Shown here piece after piece: positions 7,946-15,819 of a stretch of 64,000 bases of DNA. The stretch covers positions 248,001 through 312,000 of the forward strand of contig NZ_FORX01000002.1 in NCBI RefSeq assembly GCF_900114115.1, given 5' to 3'. The stretch's first letter is position 1. Every line of letters begins with the position of its first letter. The notes beneath the pieces are model-generated. The model had not been told where the DNA came from. It worked only from the letters and a program-made list of their open reading frames with translations, and ran no database searches. Made by a program: the position numbers and the translations under genes. This stretch comes from Desulfomicrobium apsheronum (GTDB lineage: Bacteria; Desulfobacterota; Desulfovibrionia; Desulfovibrionales; Desulfomicrobiaceae).

Positions 7946-10420
7946 TCAGGATCGGAGGAAGGAGTGACCGCCCTTGAAGAATTCATCGACCATCCGGGCG
8001 ACCTCCTCGTCGTCGTTAAGGGACAGATCGAGGCTGCGGATTGATGCGAGCAGTCGTCCAAGGGTGGTCAGTCGGTCCAGAAAGCGGCTTTCGTCATATT
8101 TGCGGATTTCAGCCTTGAGCGCGTCGCCGGTCTGGCTGACGCGGAACCCGAGTCGACGCAGTATGCCGGCCAGAAGCGTGGCGCGACGGACGCGGTACGT
8201 GTATTCTGCGGCGCCGCCTTTGAAGGAGAAGGTGATGTAGTTGTCGTTGATAACCGGCCCGACATAGGCGTCCACTGTGGCGAAGTGGTTGCCGAGTCGC
8301 CCGCTGAAATTCACGTAACTTTTTGATACGACGGCGTAACTCGCAGCCTCCGGGATGGCGGCGGTCTGGGCGCCGGTCACTTCGGGATGCATCATTCCGG
8401 CCAGGAGCGCCTTCAGGGGCTCGCAGAGGAGTTCTTCTTCGCTGACGGTGATGTCGCTATCGCCCGGCACGACGCCATCGCCCAGATCGTACAGAAAAAT
8501 CTTGAAGGGCAATCCGGTGCGCAGTTCATGGGCAGCGCTCTGCGCGTGCGGGAGTTCGTCCGAAAGTCGGAACATCTCGTGCATGGCCACTTCATGACAG
8601 AAGCGGATGATGTCGTGCAGGGTCTGGCATCCTTTTGGTGTGAAGTTCGGCATCAGCGGGTCGACCAGATTCAGAGGAATGATGAACTTCAGCGCCTCCT
8701 GCAGGGCCTTGTAGACGGGACTTCCCTTCATGAGGTTGACGGGTCTGCGTTCCGAGAGGATTTCCTGGACCCGGCCTGCGTAGACCACCCCGTTGGTGGC
8801 GTCGAGAGTGATTTCCGTGCCGTGGGCAAGAAGATGGGTGGCTCGTCCCACGTCCACGAGCGTCGGGATGCCGAATTCGCGAGCCACGGAAGCCATGTGT
8901 CCCGTGGTGCTGCCGATGTCCGTGATGATGCCGGCGACTTTGCCCATGGCGGCCACGTAGGCTGGCGATGTCTGTCTTGCCACCAGGATTGCGCCTTTGG
9001 GTATGTCATCGAGAGCGTGGTCGGACTGTACGGAATAGACCATGCCCGAAGCCATCCCAAGGGCCGCCGGCTGGCCGCCGCACAGGAGCGGGGTCCGACC
9101 GGGCACGAATTCGCAGCATTCGGCCCGGTCGGTTCCTTCGGCACGCATCAGCGGCCTGGACTGCAGGACGAAGAGTCGGTCTTCGTGGTCGAGGGACCAC
9201 TCCACGTCCTGGGGCATGCCGTAGTGCGCTTCGAGTCGCAGGCCGTATTCGACCAGAGTCCGGACCTGATCGTCCGACAGACAGGATCGTTTCCGGTCTT
9301 CGTCGGGCACGGGCCTTGAGACGATACCGCCTTGGGGCAGAATGGTGAAGGCCGAGGCTTTGTCTCCGGTCTCGGCGGTGATGGCTGTCCGGTCCGAGCG
9401 CCGGATGCGCCAGAAGTCAACATGCGAGGATCCGTCGACGACGCTCACTCCGAGTCCCCAGGCGGCGGAGAGAAGCACATCGTCGCTGTGGGCGGAGTTT
9501 GGATCAATGGTGTAGAGCACGCCGCTGGCCTTGGCCTGGACCATGTTCAGGACCAGGACGCTCATCATCACGTCCTGTTCCGAATAGCCCTTGGAACGAC
9601 GATAGAAAACGGCCCGGGCGGTGAAGGCGCTGGCCACCACGGCGCTCCAAGCCCGCGGGAGGGCGAAGGGGGTGGCGCCAAGAACGGTCGCGTGCTGGCC
9701 GGCGAAAGAAGCATCGGAATCCTCGCAGACAGCAGATGAACGCACGGCCAGACGCACGTCGGGGCCGAACCGGGACACCATGCCACGAGCCTGCTCCTGC
9801 AGTGCCTTGTCCAGGTCGGGGGGCAGGGGCGCGATCATGATTTTTTCGCTGGCTTTGGCGCAGATCCGCTCCAGGGCGCCTATGTCCGTGATGTCGATTC
9901 CGGCAAGTTGGTGCCGGAAGGTTTCGAGAAGCCCGGTATGCCCAAGGAAAAGGGCTGCTGCCGAAGCCGTGACGGCGAAGCCCAACGGCGTGGGCAAGCC
10001 GACACGGTTGCGGAGCTCGCCGAGGTTCGCGGCCTTGCCGCCCACTTCGTCCAGGTTTTCAAGAGAGATTGCATCGAGTGGCAGGACGAGATCCTGGCCG
10101 TCGAATGTCCGCTCGCGCAGGATAGCCTGCAAGGCATCCCGGGCGAGGTCTTGAAGGCTTCGGAAGAGAACGTGGTGCTGGCCTCCTGTCAGCGCGTTCA
10201 GGTCTTCGACCAGGGAACATCCTTGTTCGATAAGGCTCTGAATGGTCTGTAGCGAGTCTTCACGGGTGAAAGGCCGGCCTTCGTAGACAAGACGTTCCAG
10301 GCCGGCCATTTCTTCGAGGATGAGGTTGTTGCTGGCCAGCAGGCGCTTGAAAAAGCGGAATTTCATCGTTGGGTCGGCTTTTTTTGTAGGGCCCGGCTGA
10401 TTCGGTTCCTGTTGTCTCAT
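7946..10420 (-). CDS. PPDK/PEP-synthase-like phosphotransferase with unique C-terminal domain (paralogue A)
   Basis: 824-aa paralogue of the next gene, with the same plan: a coiled N-terminal ~110 residues, a PPDK ATP-grasp domain (DEVGGKAANLGELR, RSSAVCEDSDASFAGQH, LQSRPL), a phosphohistidine domain (TDIGSTTGHMASVAREF carries the His), and a C-terminal ~260 residues with FKGGAAEYTYRVRRA instead of a PEP barrel. GTG at 10444 is in frame, but ATG at 10420 is chosen because AGGAG sits 7-8 nt upstream. A sigma54-like promoter lies ~95 nt upstream and a divergent EBP at 10684. Paralogue B starts 144 nt after this stop. Confidence 0.85.
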   Translation of the reverse strand: MRQQEPNQPGPTKKADPTMKFRFFKRLLASNNLILEEMAGLERLVYEGRPFTREDSLQTIQSLIEQGCSLVEDLNALTGGQHHVLFRSLQDLARDALQAILRERTFDGQDLVLPLDAISLENLDEVGGKAANLGELRNRVGLPTPLGFAVTASAAALFLGHTGLLETFRHQLAGIDITDIGALERICAKASEKIMIAPLPPDLDKALQEQARGMVSRFGPDVRLAVRSSAVCEDSDASFAGQHATVLGATPFALPRAWSAVVASAFTARAVFYRRSKGYSEQDVMMSVLVLNMVQAKASGVLYTIDPNSAHSDDVLLSAAWGLGVSVVDGSSHVDFWRIRRSDRTAITAETGDKASAFTILPQGGIVSRPVPDEDRKRSCLSDDQVRTLVEYGLRLEAHYGMPQDVEWSLDHEDRLFVLQSRPLMRAEGTDRAECCEFVPGRTPLLCGGQPAALGMASGMVYSVQSDHALDDIPKGAILVARQTSPAYVAAMGKVAGIITDIGSTTGHMASVAREFGIPTLVDVGRATHLLAHGTEITLDATNGVVYAGRVQEILSERRPVNLMKGSPVYKALQEALKFIIPLNLVDPLMPNFTPKGCQTLHDIIRFCHEVAMHEMFRLSDELPHAQSAAHELRTGLPFKIFLYDLGDGVVPGDSDITVSEEELLCEPLKALLAGMMHPEVTGAQTAAIPEAASYAVVSKSYVNFSGRLGNHFATVDAYVGPVINDNYITFSFKGGAAEYTYRVRRATLLAGILRRLGFRVSQTGDALKAEIRKYDESRFLDRLTTLGRLLASIRSLDLSLNDDEEVARMVDEFFKGGHSFLRS

Positions 10421-10515
10421 GACGTCGACTCCTGGCTGGCGCACACAGCGTGAGCCTCGGCCGGGCCAATGATTCCACCATGATCCTTTCCGGTCGACTT
10501 GTTCTCGTTGACAAT

Positions 10516-10531
10516 CACAAGGAAAGTGCCA
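10516..10531 (-). promoter_or_regulatory. Sigma54-like -24/-12 promoter for the PPDK-like operon
   Basis: The minus strand reads TGGCACTTTCCTTGTG. It has GG at -24 and the correct 10-bp spacing, but GT instead of the usual GC at -12. A start would fall near 10504. The divergent regulator at 10684 is an AAA+ EBP, and the CACTC/GAGTG arms between them (about 10572-10600) could be its binding site. Confidence 0.5.
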
Positions 10532-10683
10532 TTGAAGCGGTGGATGAAAGCCCGGTTGGGGACAGGATGGATATCACTCTGCGGGGTTTGACTTCCGGAG
10601 TGAATCGGGCACCGCACATTTCGAAGCCGGTCTTCTCTTGAATTGGCGAGGATTTTTTTTGTTGACTGAAATGAAGGAAAAAC

Positions 10684-12099
10684 ATGGACTGCAGTGAGCC
10701 AAGGCTGATTGTACAAGGACTGTTCAAAGATCCAATTGATTTTCAGCAGATTCTCGATATGATGTCTAATGGTGTCATTGTGCTTGATCGGGACCGCAGA
10801 GTGGTGGCCGTAAACAATGCATTCGAGGTTCTGACGGGTTTTTTGCGCGAGGAGGCCCGTGGTGTTCGTTGTGCTCATATCACCCGCAATTCCGTTTGTA
10901 ATCACCGCTGCCCCGCATTGTCATCGCCGGATTCCGGACAAAAGAGGTGTCATACCGGAGACATCATCTCCAAGGACCGTGTCAAGATACCCGTTCGGAT
11001 CACCCTTTCGCCTGTGTATTCTCTGAACGGCGAACACCATGGCTATCTGGAGATCATAGAGGATCTTCGTGTCAATCTATCTTGGGACTGGGAACGTGTC
11101 CACCATGAACGGTTCGGTCATCTCGTCGGCAACAGCCCTGAAATCCAGAAGGTCTTTCACATGCTGCCCTTGATCAGCCAGTCGGACTCTTCTGTGCTGA
11201 TCACGGGCGAGACCGGCACAGGCAAGGATCTTGTGGCCGAAGCGGTTCATCGGTCTTCAGAACGTGCCCGGGGTCCCTTCGTCAAGATAAACTGCGGAGC
11301 CTTGCCGGACGCCCTACTTGAGTCGGAGTTGTTCGGTCACGTCAGGGGCGCCTTCACGGGGGCCACGGAGAGCAAAACCGGGTGGGTCAGGCAGGCCGAC
11401 AACGGAACCTTGTTCCTTGCCGAGGTCGGAGACCTCAACTACAATCTTCAAACAAAACTGCTGTCGTTCCTTGATGACAAGGTGGTCTACCCACTGGGTT
11501 GTTCGGAGGGTGTCAAGGTCAATGTCAGAATTATCGCTGCCACATTGAGGAATCTGGAGCAGATGGTCCAGCAGAACACGTTTCGCAGCGATTTGTTTTT
11601 TCGCCTTAACGTCATCCGTCTCAATCTTTCCCCTTTGCGGGAGCGGGAGGGGGACATTCTTCTCCTTCTGGATCATTTCTTGCGTTCTTTTTCCCAGCTG
11701 TTCAGAAAGAATATCGATGGCTACTCCGACGAGGCGTTGCGGATCCTCATGGATTTTCGATATCCTGGAAATGTCAGAGAGTTGCGAAACATTGTTGAGT
11801 ATGCGACGAACGTGTGTCAGGGAAATAAGGTACTTCCAGCACATCTTCCGCTTTATGTTCGCGAGGGAAATCCGGCCCATCCACCGGAAACCTTGCCTTG
11901 GGGGGTGCCATCTGTCGCCCCTCTCAATATTTCCGCGTCGGACAAATCCATCGAAATGACCTGGAGGGATATGGAGAAGAAGATGATTCTCAAGGCGCTG
12001 GCCCAAGCCAAGGGCAAACGAGCAAAAGCTGCTGAAATTCTTGGCTGGGGCAGAAGCACACTCTGGAGAAAGATAAAGGACCACGGACTGGATTCCTGA
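10684..12099 (+). CDS. Sigma54-dependent transcriptional regulator (PAS-AAA-Fis HTH) with altered Walker B
   Basis: 471-aa enhancer-binding protein. An N-terminal PAS-like sensor (residues ~15-125) carries a Cys cluster (RCAHITRNSVCNHRCPAL) that could bind a metal or sense redox. The AAA+ domain (~145-385) has Walker A GETGTGKD at 175-182 and an intact GAFTGA loop at 222-227. The C-terminal Fis-type helix-turn-helix is AKAAEILGWGRSTLWRKI. Walker B reads LFLAEVGD, with Ala246 where a metal-coordinating Asp is expected, so ATP hydrolysis may be weak. It probably controls the divergent PPDK-like operon. ATG follows AAGGA. Confidence 0.9.
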   Translation: MDCSEPRLIVQGLFKDPIDFQQILDMMSNGVIVLDRDRRVVAVNNAFEVLTGFLREEARGVRCAHITRNSVCNHRCPALSSPDSGQKRCHTGDIISKDRVKIPVRITLSPVYSLNGEHHGYLEIIEDLRVNLSWDWERVHHERFGHLVGNSPEIQKVFHMLPLISQSDSSVLITGETGTGKDLVAEAVHRSSERARGPFVKINCGALPDALLESELFGHVRGAFTGATESKTGWVRQADNGTLFLAEVGDLNYNLQTKLLSFLDDKVVYPLGCSEGVKVNVRIIAATLRNLEQMVQQNTFRSDLFFRLNVIRLNLSPLREREGDILLLLDHFLRSFSQLFRKNIDGYSDEALRILMDFRYPGNVRELRNIVEYATNVCQGNKVLPAHLPLYVREGNPAHPPETLPWGVPSVAPLNISASDKSIEMTWRDMEKKMILKALAQAKGKRAKAAEILGWGRSTLWRKIKDHGLDS

Positions 12100-12100
12100 A

Positions 12101-12475
12101 ATGATGAAAGATGAACGTGGCAGGCAGGTGCTTGTGGTGGTTCAGGACGGACAGGTGGCTCCCCGATTTGATCTGGCTCTTGAGGTCGTCATGTCCCGTG
12201 ATGACGCGGATTCCGTCAGGACGCTGATTCTGGCGCAGAATTCGGCCGAAAAACTCTGTCACCTCATTCTCGAAAGCGGGATTGACGCAGTCATCTGTGG
12301 CGGTATCGAGGAAGAGCACCATCAATTCCTGGCTTGGAAGAAGGTTAAGATCACCGATAACGTCATCGGTCCCATGGAATGGGCTCTGGATCGCTGGAAG
12401 GCGGGGCTTTTGAAACCCGGGGATATTTTTGAGCGTTGTGTTGGATGGACTGCGTCAAGTCACGGTGAGTCCTGA
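12101..12475 (+). CDS. NifX/MTH1175-like (dinitrogenase cofactor-binding fold) protein
   Basis: 124-aa protein resembling the small NifB/NifX/NafY cofactor-carrier fold: the early strand VVVQDGQVAPRFDLALEV, then LILESGIDAVICGGIEEEH and the C-terminal GDIFERC. In sulfate reducers such stand-alone proteins often lie beside regulators and P-loop ATPases, and their role is not settled. It starts one base after the EBP stop (TGA-A-ATG) with no ribosome-binding site of its own, so translation is probably coupled to the regulator. A redox or metallocluster sensing partner for the EBP is possible (inference). Confidence 0.65.
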   Translation: MMKDERGRQVLVVVQDGQVAPRFDLALEVVMSRDDADSVRTLILAQNSAEKLCHLILESGIDAVICGGIEEEHHQFLAWKKVKITDNVIGPMEWALDRWKAGLLKPGDIFERCVGWTASSHGES

Positions 12476-12585
12476 TCCTCCGTGTGTTTTTGCTGCTGCG
12501 GAGAATTGCCTGTACTCGTTGCGTCGGAGTATTCTTTTAAGGCTTTTCGGTATTGGGCGCATCTTTTTCACAGGATGAGCATGTT

Positions 12586-13020
12586 ATGAAGTCAAAAATG
12601 AACAAATTTCAGGTGTTTGAACATCCCTCCATGGCTCGCGTGGCGGTCAAGGCCGGCTTTTCATGGCCTGCACTGATCCTGGGAGTGTTCTTTTCCAGCA
12701 TGGGCTGTATCGTCTGGCTCTTATTCAACAGATTGTGGCGTTTCGCCGCTCTTTGGGCTGCGATTCTCGTTATATTTATTTTTCTTGACAGCACCATAAG
12801 AACTTCGATTCATGATACCTCTCTTCAATCGATGTTCCAGGTCGCACTATTCGCTTTATTCTTTCTCTCTTCTCTCGTCCCTGCGTTCAAGGGTAATGCC
12901 TGGAAAGCAGGAAAGTTCTCAGCACTTGGGTATTCTCATGTGCGCACTATCCGCGCATCCTCGTCTCACAATGCCATGAAAATGGTGGACCAGGAACCCC
13001 AAGTCCCGGCCGAGAAATAA
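12586..13020 (+). CDS. DUF2628-like membrane protein
   Basis: 144-aa membrane protein of unknown function. An amphipathic N-terminus with KAGFSWPALILG, typical of DUF2628-type proteins, leads into a hydrophobic segment at ~27-45. Two more segments follow (about 50-65 and 83-102), then a basic and polar tail. ATG at 12586 is chosen because AGGA lies 10 nt upstream; an earlier in-frame ATG at 12553 has none. It stands alone between the NifX-like gene and the CBS-DASS operon. Confidence 0.6.
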   Translation: MKSKMNKFQVFEHPSMARVAVKAGFSWPALILGVFFSSMGCIVWLLFNRLWRFAALWAAILVIFIFLDSTIRTSIHDTSLQSMFQVALFALFFLSSLVPAFKGNAWKAGKFSALGYSHVRTIRASSSHNAMKMVDQEPQVPAEK

Positions 13021-13085
13021 GCGAAAGAGCCTCACCAAATCCATTCTCTTAAGGTGTCCGTTGCGGCTGGTCCTCGACGGACTTC

Positions 13086-13103
13086 TTGGCGTTCCGGTTG
13101 CTT
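13086..13103 (+). promoter_or_regulatory. Sigma54 promoter upstream of the first CBS-DASS operon
   Basis: TTGGCGTTCCGGTTGCTT has GG (13088-13089), exactly 10 bp, then GC (13100-13101), and TTGC at -12. A start near 13113 would leave a ~195-nt leader before the CBS gene at 13310. Confidence 0.55.
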
Positions 13104-13216
13104 TTACCGGAAATCTGAAAAAATCTTGGCAGGGAGACATTGTCAGGCCAAAATGTGTTTCGTTTTGTTTCGTTTCATAATGTTTCAATATGTCGTTCAT
13201 TTTGATTTAAAACGTG

Positions 13217-13245
13217 TTGACACATTTTTCACAAATGATTTAATA
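13217..13245 (+). promoter_or_regulatory. Sigma70 promoter upstream of the first CBS-DASS operon
   Basis: TTGACA (13217-13222), 17-bp spacer, TTAATA (13240-13245). A start would fall near 13252. The stretch just upstream (13153-13190) holds repeated GTTTCGTTT-like words that could be a regulator site. Confidence 0.65.
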
Positions 13246-13309
13246 AAAAATGGCTTCTCGAAAATAATAAGTGAGAGACATACCCCAAGATTTTTAAGGA
13301 GGGATATCG

Positions 13310-13876
13310 ATGGTCACAGAAACAATCGTCCGGGACTTGATGAAGCCATTGGTTGAGTTTCCCCGCATTTCTCAGGATGCGACGTTCGGGGAAGCCGTAG
13401 CCGCTTTGGACAAGGCTCGGGCTGACTTTTCAGCCGGTCGGACCAAACAGTTCACTTTGCTGGTGGAGGGTGATCGGGGCAGGATTATAGGAAAAGTATC
13501 GCCCATGGATGTTATCCAAGGCTTGGAACCTGGCTACCTCAAAATGATCGATTCCAGCGGACTTCGCTTCAAGGACGTCAATTATGTTGTTGAAACCATG
13601 AGGCAGAAGGCTCGGCTTTGGGTAAAACCCTTCGACGACCTGTGTCTGTCAGCCATAACTTTCAAGGTGAAGGAATTCATGCGCGTTCCTTCGGAAAGTA
13701 CTCGTATCAAGGCCGAAGACTCCCTGGATGCTGCTTTCCATCACTTTCTCTCGGGTCGTCATGACTCTTTGTTTGTTGTTGATGGCGACACGGTTTCGGG
13801 GATTCTCGCTTTTTCTGACGTATACCGAGAAGTGTCGAGAAGGATTACTGAAGTTTGCCAGATGAGTCCCGAGTAA
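13310..13876 (+). CDS. Extended CBS-pair protein, partner of DASS transporter
   Basis: 188-aa soluble protein with two CBS motifs. The first (~8-80) includes TLLVEGDRGRIIGKVSPMDVIQGLEPGY. An insert holding LWVKPFDDLC follows, and the second (~120-180) includes FLSGRHDSLFVVDGDTVSGI. CBS pairs bind adenine nucleotides and gate transporters and enzymes. It shares this extended layout with the CBS protein at 20741 and with the C-terminal part of the receiver fusion at 28563. ATG follows TAAGGAGG. The transporter gene starts 32 nt after its stop, so a nucleotide-dependent control of that transporter is plausible. Confidence 0.82.
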   Translation: MVTETIVRDLMKPLVEFPRISQDATFGEAVAALDKARADFSAGRTKQFTLLVEGDRGRIIGKVSPMDVIQGLEPGYLKMIDSSGLRFKDVNYVVETMRQKARLWVKPFDDLCLSAITFKVKEFMRVPSESTRIKAEDSLDAAFHHFLSGRHDSLFVVDGDTVSGILAFSDVYREVSRRITEVCQMSPE

Positions 13877-13908
13877 ACAGGATATGTTTTTCTGCGAGGA
13901 GGAATTAT

Positions 13909-15315
13909 ATGGCTGAATTAGAGGATAAAGCACCACAACCTCTCAAGATTATACTTGCAAAGGGGGCTACTGCCCTGGTTCTGGGATTGCTGATCATGTT
14001 GTTGCCAACCCCGGAGAATCTGACGCCCGAGGGACACCGTCTGCTGGCATTGCTGGTCACCGTGGTCTTTCTTTGGGTCAGTGAGGCCGTACCTATTGGA
14101 ACAACCGCCCTGTTTGCCGGTGCTGCCCTGATATTGCTGAATATCACCAATGCGGCCAAAGCGTGGGCCCCGTTTGCCAGCCCCGCAGTCATGTTTGTGC
14201 TCATGATCATCATGTTCGGTGTGGTCCTGAATGAGGTCGGACTGGCCAGCCGGATCATGTACTATCTGCTCAGGTTCGCCGGGACCAAGGTCAAACGCCT
14301 GAGTCTCATACTGGCACTTGGATGTACCATCACGTCTTCGGTTTTTCACGACGCAACCATTACGGTTATTATGGTTTTCGCCTTTGTGCCGGTATTCATG
14401 AGCATGGGTTTAAGACCAGGCGAGGGGCATCGTTTGCCCATGTTTTTTATGCTCCTCATACCCCTGGCTGCCTCGGCCGGGGGGTTCGGCACCTTGCTCG
14501 GCGGTGGTAGAAATCCGCTTGCGATGGAAATCTTGCAGAAATTCAGTGGCGGGCAGCTCAAGATCGGATTTTTGGAGTACATCATCATCCAGTTTCCTAT
14601 CTGCATTATCACGGCTGTGGCGACATGGGCCATTCTGTGGATGCTGATGCGTCCCAAAGAGAAGGAGCTTACGGGTGTCAACCTGCCTGACCCCGGTCCC
14701 ATGAGTTCCGCTGAGCGCGGCGTGCTGATTATTTTTATCATCACATTTGTTCTCTGGTTTGCCGGGGATCTGACCGGTTGGCATTACAGTGTTCCGGCGG
14801 CTCTGGCCATTTTGGGCTTTTGCACACCCGGTTGGATCAGCTTCAGAACCATCTGCGACAAATTTCCATGGGAATCCTGGATTGTCTTCGGAGCCGGCGT
14901 GTCCCTCGGCGTGGCCATGCTGGACAGCGGCGCTGGACGTTATCTGGCCGAAGTGCTGCTCCCCCTTCTGGACGGACAGAATCAGTTCGTCGTGTATTTC
15001 GGCATGGGCTTTTTTGGGTCCTTCCTGTCGAGCATGATGAGCAACTCGGCAGCCGTGGCCCTGATGCTGCCCATCACCCTGCCTATGGCGGAGATGATGA
15101 ACATGGCTCCACAGACCGTGGCCATGCTTGCGCCCATGACCACGTCCTTCATCATGCTGGTCATTGGTTGTCCTCCCACGATCATAGCCTACAGCACGGG
15201 CTATTTCAGTCAGGTTCAATTCATGAAGGTCGCCGTACCATGGTGTATCGCCCTGTTGCTCGTCTGCGTTCTCAGTATGATGGTTTACTGGCCGTTAATC
15301 GGTTTTACCGGTTGA
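13909..15315 (+). CDS. SLC13/DASS family sodium-coupled anion transporter (copy 1)
   Basis: 468-aa inner-membrane transporter with about 11-12 hydrophobic segments. Family marks are LLALLVTVVFLWVSEAVPIG, the re-entrant glycine-rich ASAGGFGTLLGGGRNP, MMSNSAAVALMLPITLPMA in the second repeat, and GCPPTIIAYSTG near the C-terminus. The first-repeat SNT site of dicarboxylate carriers is replaced by HDATIT. Substrates in this family are sulfate, C4-dicarboxylates or citrate; in sulfate reducers sulfate import is plausible but unproven here. ATG at 13909 follows GAGGAGG; a longer frame from 13855 overlaps the CBS gene and is not favoured. Confidence 0.9.
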   Translation: MAELEDKAPQPLKIILAKGATALVLGLLIMLLPTPENLTPEGHRLLALLVTVVFLWVSEAVPIGTTALFAGAALILLNITNAAKAWAPFASPAVMFVLMIIMFGVVLNEVGLASRIMYYLLRFAGTKVKRLSLILALGCTITSSVFHDATITVIMVFAFVPVFMSMGLRPGEGHRLPMFFMLLIPLAASAGGFGTLLGGGRNPLAMEILQKFSGGQLKIGFLEYIIIQFPICIITAVATWAILWMLMRPKEKELTGVNLPDPGPMSSAERGVLIIFIITFVLWFAGDLTGWHYSVPAALAILGFCTPGWISFRTICDKFPWESWIVFGAGVSLGVAMLDSGAGRYLAEVLLPLLDGQNQFVVYFGMGFFGSFLSSMMSNSAAVALMLPITLPMAEMMNMAPQTVAMLAPMTTSFIMLVIGCPPTIIAYSTGYFSQVQFMKVAVPWCIALLLVCVLSMMVYWPLIGFTG

Positions 15316-15338
15316 TTCTTGGGTAAATTCCATGATCC

Positions 15339-15363
15339 AGCGGGGGCCCTTGAGGCCCCCGCT
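15339..15363 (+). terminator. Strong hairpin after the DASS gene
   Basis: AGCGGGGGCC (15339-15348) pairs with GGCCCCCGCT (15354-15363) around a 5-nt loop. Only a poor T-run follows (TCGTTTG), so it may be a partial terminator or an mRNA-stabilising hairpin before the small gene at 15436. Confidence 0.55.
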
Positions 15364-15435
15364 TCGTTTGTACGCAAGGTTGATACCCGGCAGCGGGGAG
15401 TGTATCAGCACTAAACAAATCAAGCTGGAGGATGT

Positions 15436-15675
15436 ATGTCCAATACTCATCACCGGGAAAGCGGCGAATATCCCTGCGGAGGGGAGCCTGAGGAAAAAAG
15501 CGATGCGGAACTGCTTTGGGCCAGTCAAAAGCCGTTGCACAATCTGCCCAGGGGAAAAAACACCTGGGATCCCGCATTTATCAAGATCTGGTGGTTTTGG
15601 CCCGCCAGCGTGGTCTTCATCATCGTTCTGGCGTTCGTATACCCTCTGATATGGGACTTTTTCAGCAGTAATTGA
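15436..15675 (+). CDS. Small single-pass membrane protein after the DASS transporter
   Basis: 79-aa protein of unknown function. A hydrophilic N-terminus of ~45 residues (acidic and His/Pro-rich) is followed by one C-terminal membrane helix (IWWFWPASVVFIIVLAFVYP, about 51-70). ATG follows CTGGAGGATGT, a clear ribosome-binding site. Its place 120 nt downstream of the transporter suggests an accessory subunit. No counterpart is found next to the second DASS copy. Confidence 0.65.
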   Translation: MSNTHHRESGEYPCGGEPEEKSDAELLWASQKPLHNLPRGKNTWDPAFIKIWWFWPASVVFIIVLAFVYPLIWDFFSSN

Positions 15676-15819
15676 CGTCTGTCTTTGAACGCTTTCTTCC
15701 GTCAACCCCAGGCACTTCCGGTTTCAGCAGCCCTCGCCCATTGCACCGAACCTCCCACGACGCACATCATTGACAGGGGAGCGACGTGCATGTTCGTGAA
15801 AAGGTGGCGGTGCTTTCCG

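Noticed and set aside
8387-9319. 310-codon plus-strand frame opposite the PPDK-like paralogue A
   Set aside because: Shadow of the real gene with no ribosome-binding site or recognisable domain.
10417-10905. 162-codon minus-strand frame across the divergent EBP promoter
   Set aside because: It overlaps the EBP start and the promoter region and has no domain or ribosome-binding site.
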